From contig CAKUHM010000068.1 of the NCBI GenBank assembly GCA_934655835.1, positions 1 through 7,205 of the forward strand: a DNA stretch of 7,205 nucleotides. The letters run 5' to 3'. Below, piece after piece: positions 6,954-7,205 of the stretch (positions are counted from its first letter, which is position 1; every line of letters starts with the position of its first letter). The stretch is from an uncultured Collinsella sp. Lineage in GTDB: Bacteria > Actinomycetota > Coriobacteriia > Coriobacteriales > Coriobacteriaceae. A program made the position numbers and the translations under genes. The notes beneath the pieces are model-generated. The model did no database searches. It was not told the DNA's origin and saw only the letters and a program-made list of their open reading frames with translations.

Positions 6954-6992
6954 AATATACTACGAAGATTAGTTAACGTACAGTTGTACAGT
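6954..6992 (-). promoter_or_regulatory. Candidate promoter with overlapping operator-like repeats
   Basis: On the minus strand TATATT (6954-6959) matches the -10 consensus at five of six positions. The -35 position for a 17-base spacer (6977-6982) reads TGTACG, a poor match. That position falls inside a repeat: GTACAGT occurs twice in direct orientation (6978-6984 and 6986-6992) one base apart, and GTACA-N2-TGTAC (6978-6989) is a small palindrome. A weak -35 overlapped by a symmetrical motif would fit a regulated promoter for the YhgE/Pip operon, giving a leader of about 85 bases. This is inference from position and motif only. Confidence 0.35.
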
Positions 6993-7077
6993 ATCTCAAA
7001 TTCCCGCAGCTCACAAAACCACAACCCGCACAAATTAGCTACCCTAACAACGTCGCAGGTTGAGCATAAGTCAGCGA

Positions 7078-7175
7078 AAACGCCCCTAAGCGAGCAAGGT
7101 GACGTGAAAGAGGAGGGAAGCGTACTTCGGTACGCGACCGACGATTGAACGTCAGATTGCCGCTTAGGGGCGTTT
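7078..7175 (+). repeat. Long imperfect inverted repeat with UUCG-capped inner hairpin; possible structured RNA or small repeat element
   Basis: Arms of 15 bp pair perfectly (AAACGCCCCTAAGCG at 7078-7092 with 7161-7175). Pairing continues inward past a single bulged A (7093) with GCAA/TTGC, a two-by-two mismatch, and TGACGT/ACGTCA (7100-7105 with 7149-7154). In the centre GCGTAC-TTCG-GTACGC (7120-7135) is a perfect 6-bp hairpin. In total about 31 bp pair within 98 bases. The two strands between the outer helix and the inner hairpin are purine-rich (7106-7119) and GACCGACGATTGA (7136-7148). As RNA, the C(UUCG)G loop is the exceptionally stable form only on the plus strand, which favours that strand if it is transcribed. 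No T-run longer than three (plus) or four (minus) follows, so it is a weak terminator at best. I do not recognise it as a named RNA family. Confidence 0.6.
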
Positions 7176-7205
7176 GCAGCGTCGACTGGTCCGCCGTTCG
7201 TTAGA

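Larger units (their letters stand above)
6862..7205. other. Gene-free upstream region of the YhgE/Pip operon
   Basis: These 344 bases hold no supportable gene. They are more AT-rich near the operon (6862-7050) and hold the leader hairpin and candidate promoter described separately; the right part is taken up by the inverted-repeat element. The bases TTA at 7201-7203 would read TAA on the minus strand and might be the end of a neighbouring gene, but too little is present to say. Confidence 0.6.

Noticed and set aside
6897..7148. 83-codon plus-strand frame upstream of the YhgE/Pip operon
   Set aside because: It overlaps the leader hairpin, the candidate promoter and the inverted repeat, has no convincing RBS, and shows no domain-like pattern.
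6920..7204. Minus-strand frame open from the right edge to a TGA at 6920-6922 (94 codons)
   Set aside because: It contains no in-frame ATG, passes through the whole inverted repeat, and its translation looks non-coding. It could only be real as the tail of a gene outside the window, which is unlikely given the repeat structure inside it.
1..7205. CRISPR array, tRNA, rRNA or insertion sequence
   Set aside because: No regularly spaced direct repeats, no cloverleaf with CCA-type end, no rRNA-like stretch and no transposase were seen on either strand.

Overview
The window reads as ordinary chromosomal DNA from a moderately GC-rich, Gram-positive-type bacterium. Gene content, base composition judged by eye, strong AGGAGG-type ribosome binding sites and the long two-gene YhgE/Pip locus best fit a gut Coriobacteriia such as Collinsella. 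That assignment is an inference from gene style, not a database match. All four recognisable genes lie on the minus strand, so transcription runs from right to left.

Right to left: positions 6862-7205 carry no convincing gene. They hold a long imperfect inverted repeat with a UUCG-capped inner hairpin (7078-7175), a candidate promoter with overlapping GTACAGT repeats (about 6954-6992), and a nested hairpin in the presumed leader (6893-6934). Next come two paralogous, translationally coupled YhgE/Pip-family membrane proteins (926 and 729 residues). The stop of the first touches the start of the second (TAAATG), and the ribosome binding site of the second is written in the last codons of the first. 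A strong intrinsic terminator (1758-1794) closes this operon. Then follow a ten-helix EamA/DMT-type transporter (710-1690) with its own terminator (671-697), and the N-terminal half of an M20-family amidohydrolase that runs off the left edge (1-593).

The YhgE/Pip pair dominates the window. Each protein has one N-terminal membrane helix, a large Ser/Ala/Asp-rich, cysteine-free outer region predicted to be mostly helical, and a C-terminal membrane bundle of ABC-2 type. The coupling suggests the two are made in fixed ratio and may form a heteromeric surface complex. No ATPase, WXG100 protein, EssC-type motor or TetR regulator is visible here, so the partner and substrate remain unknown. The transporter and the amidohydrolase look like separately transcribed accessory metabolism genes, each with its own ribosome binding site. 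The least explained object is the structured repeat at the right end.
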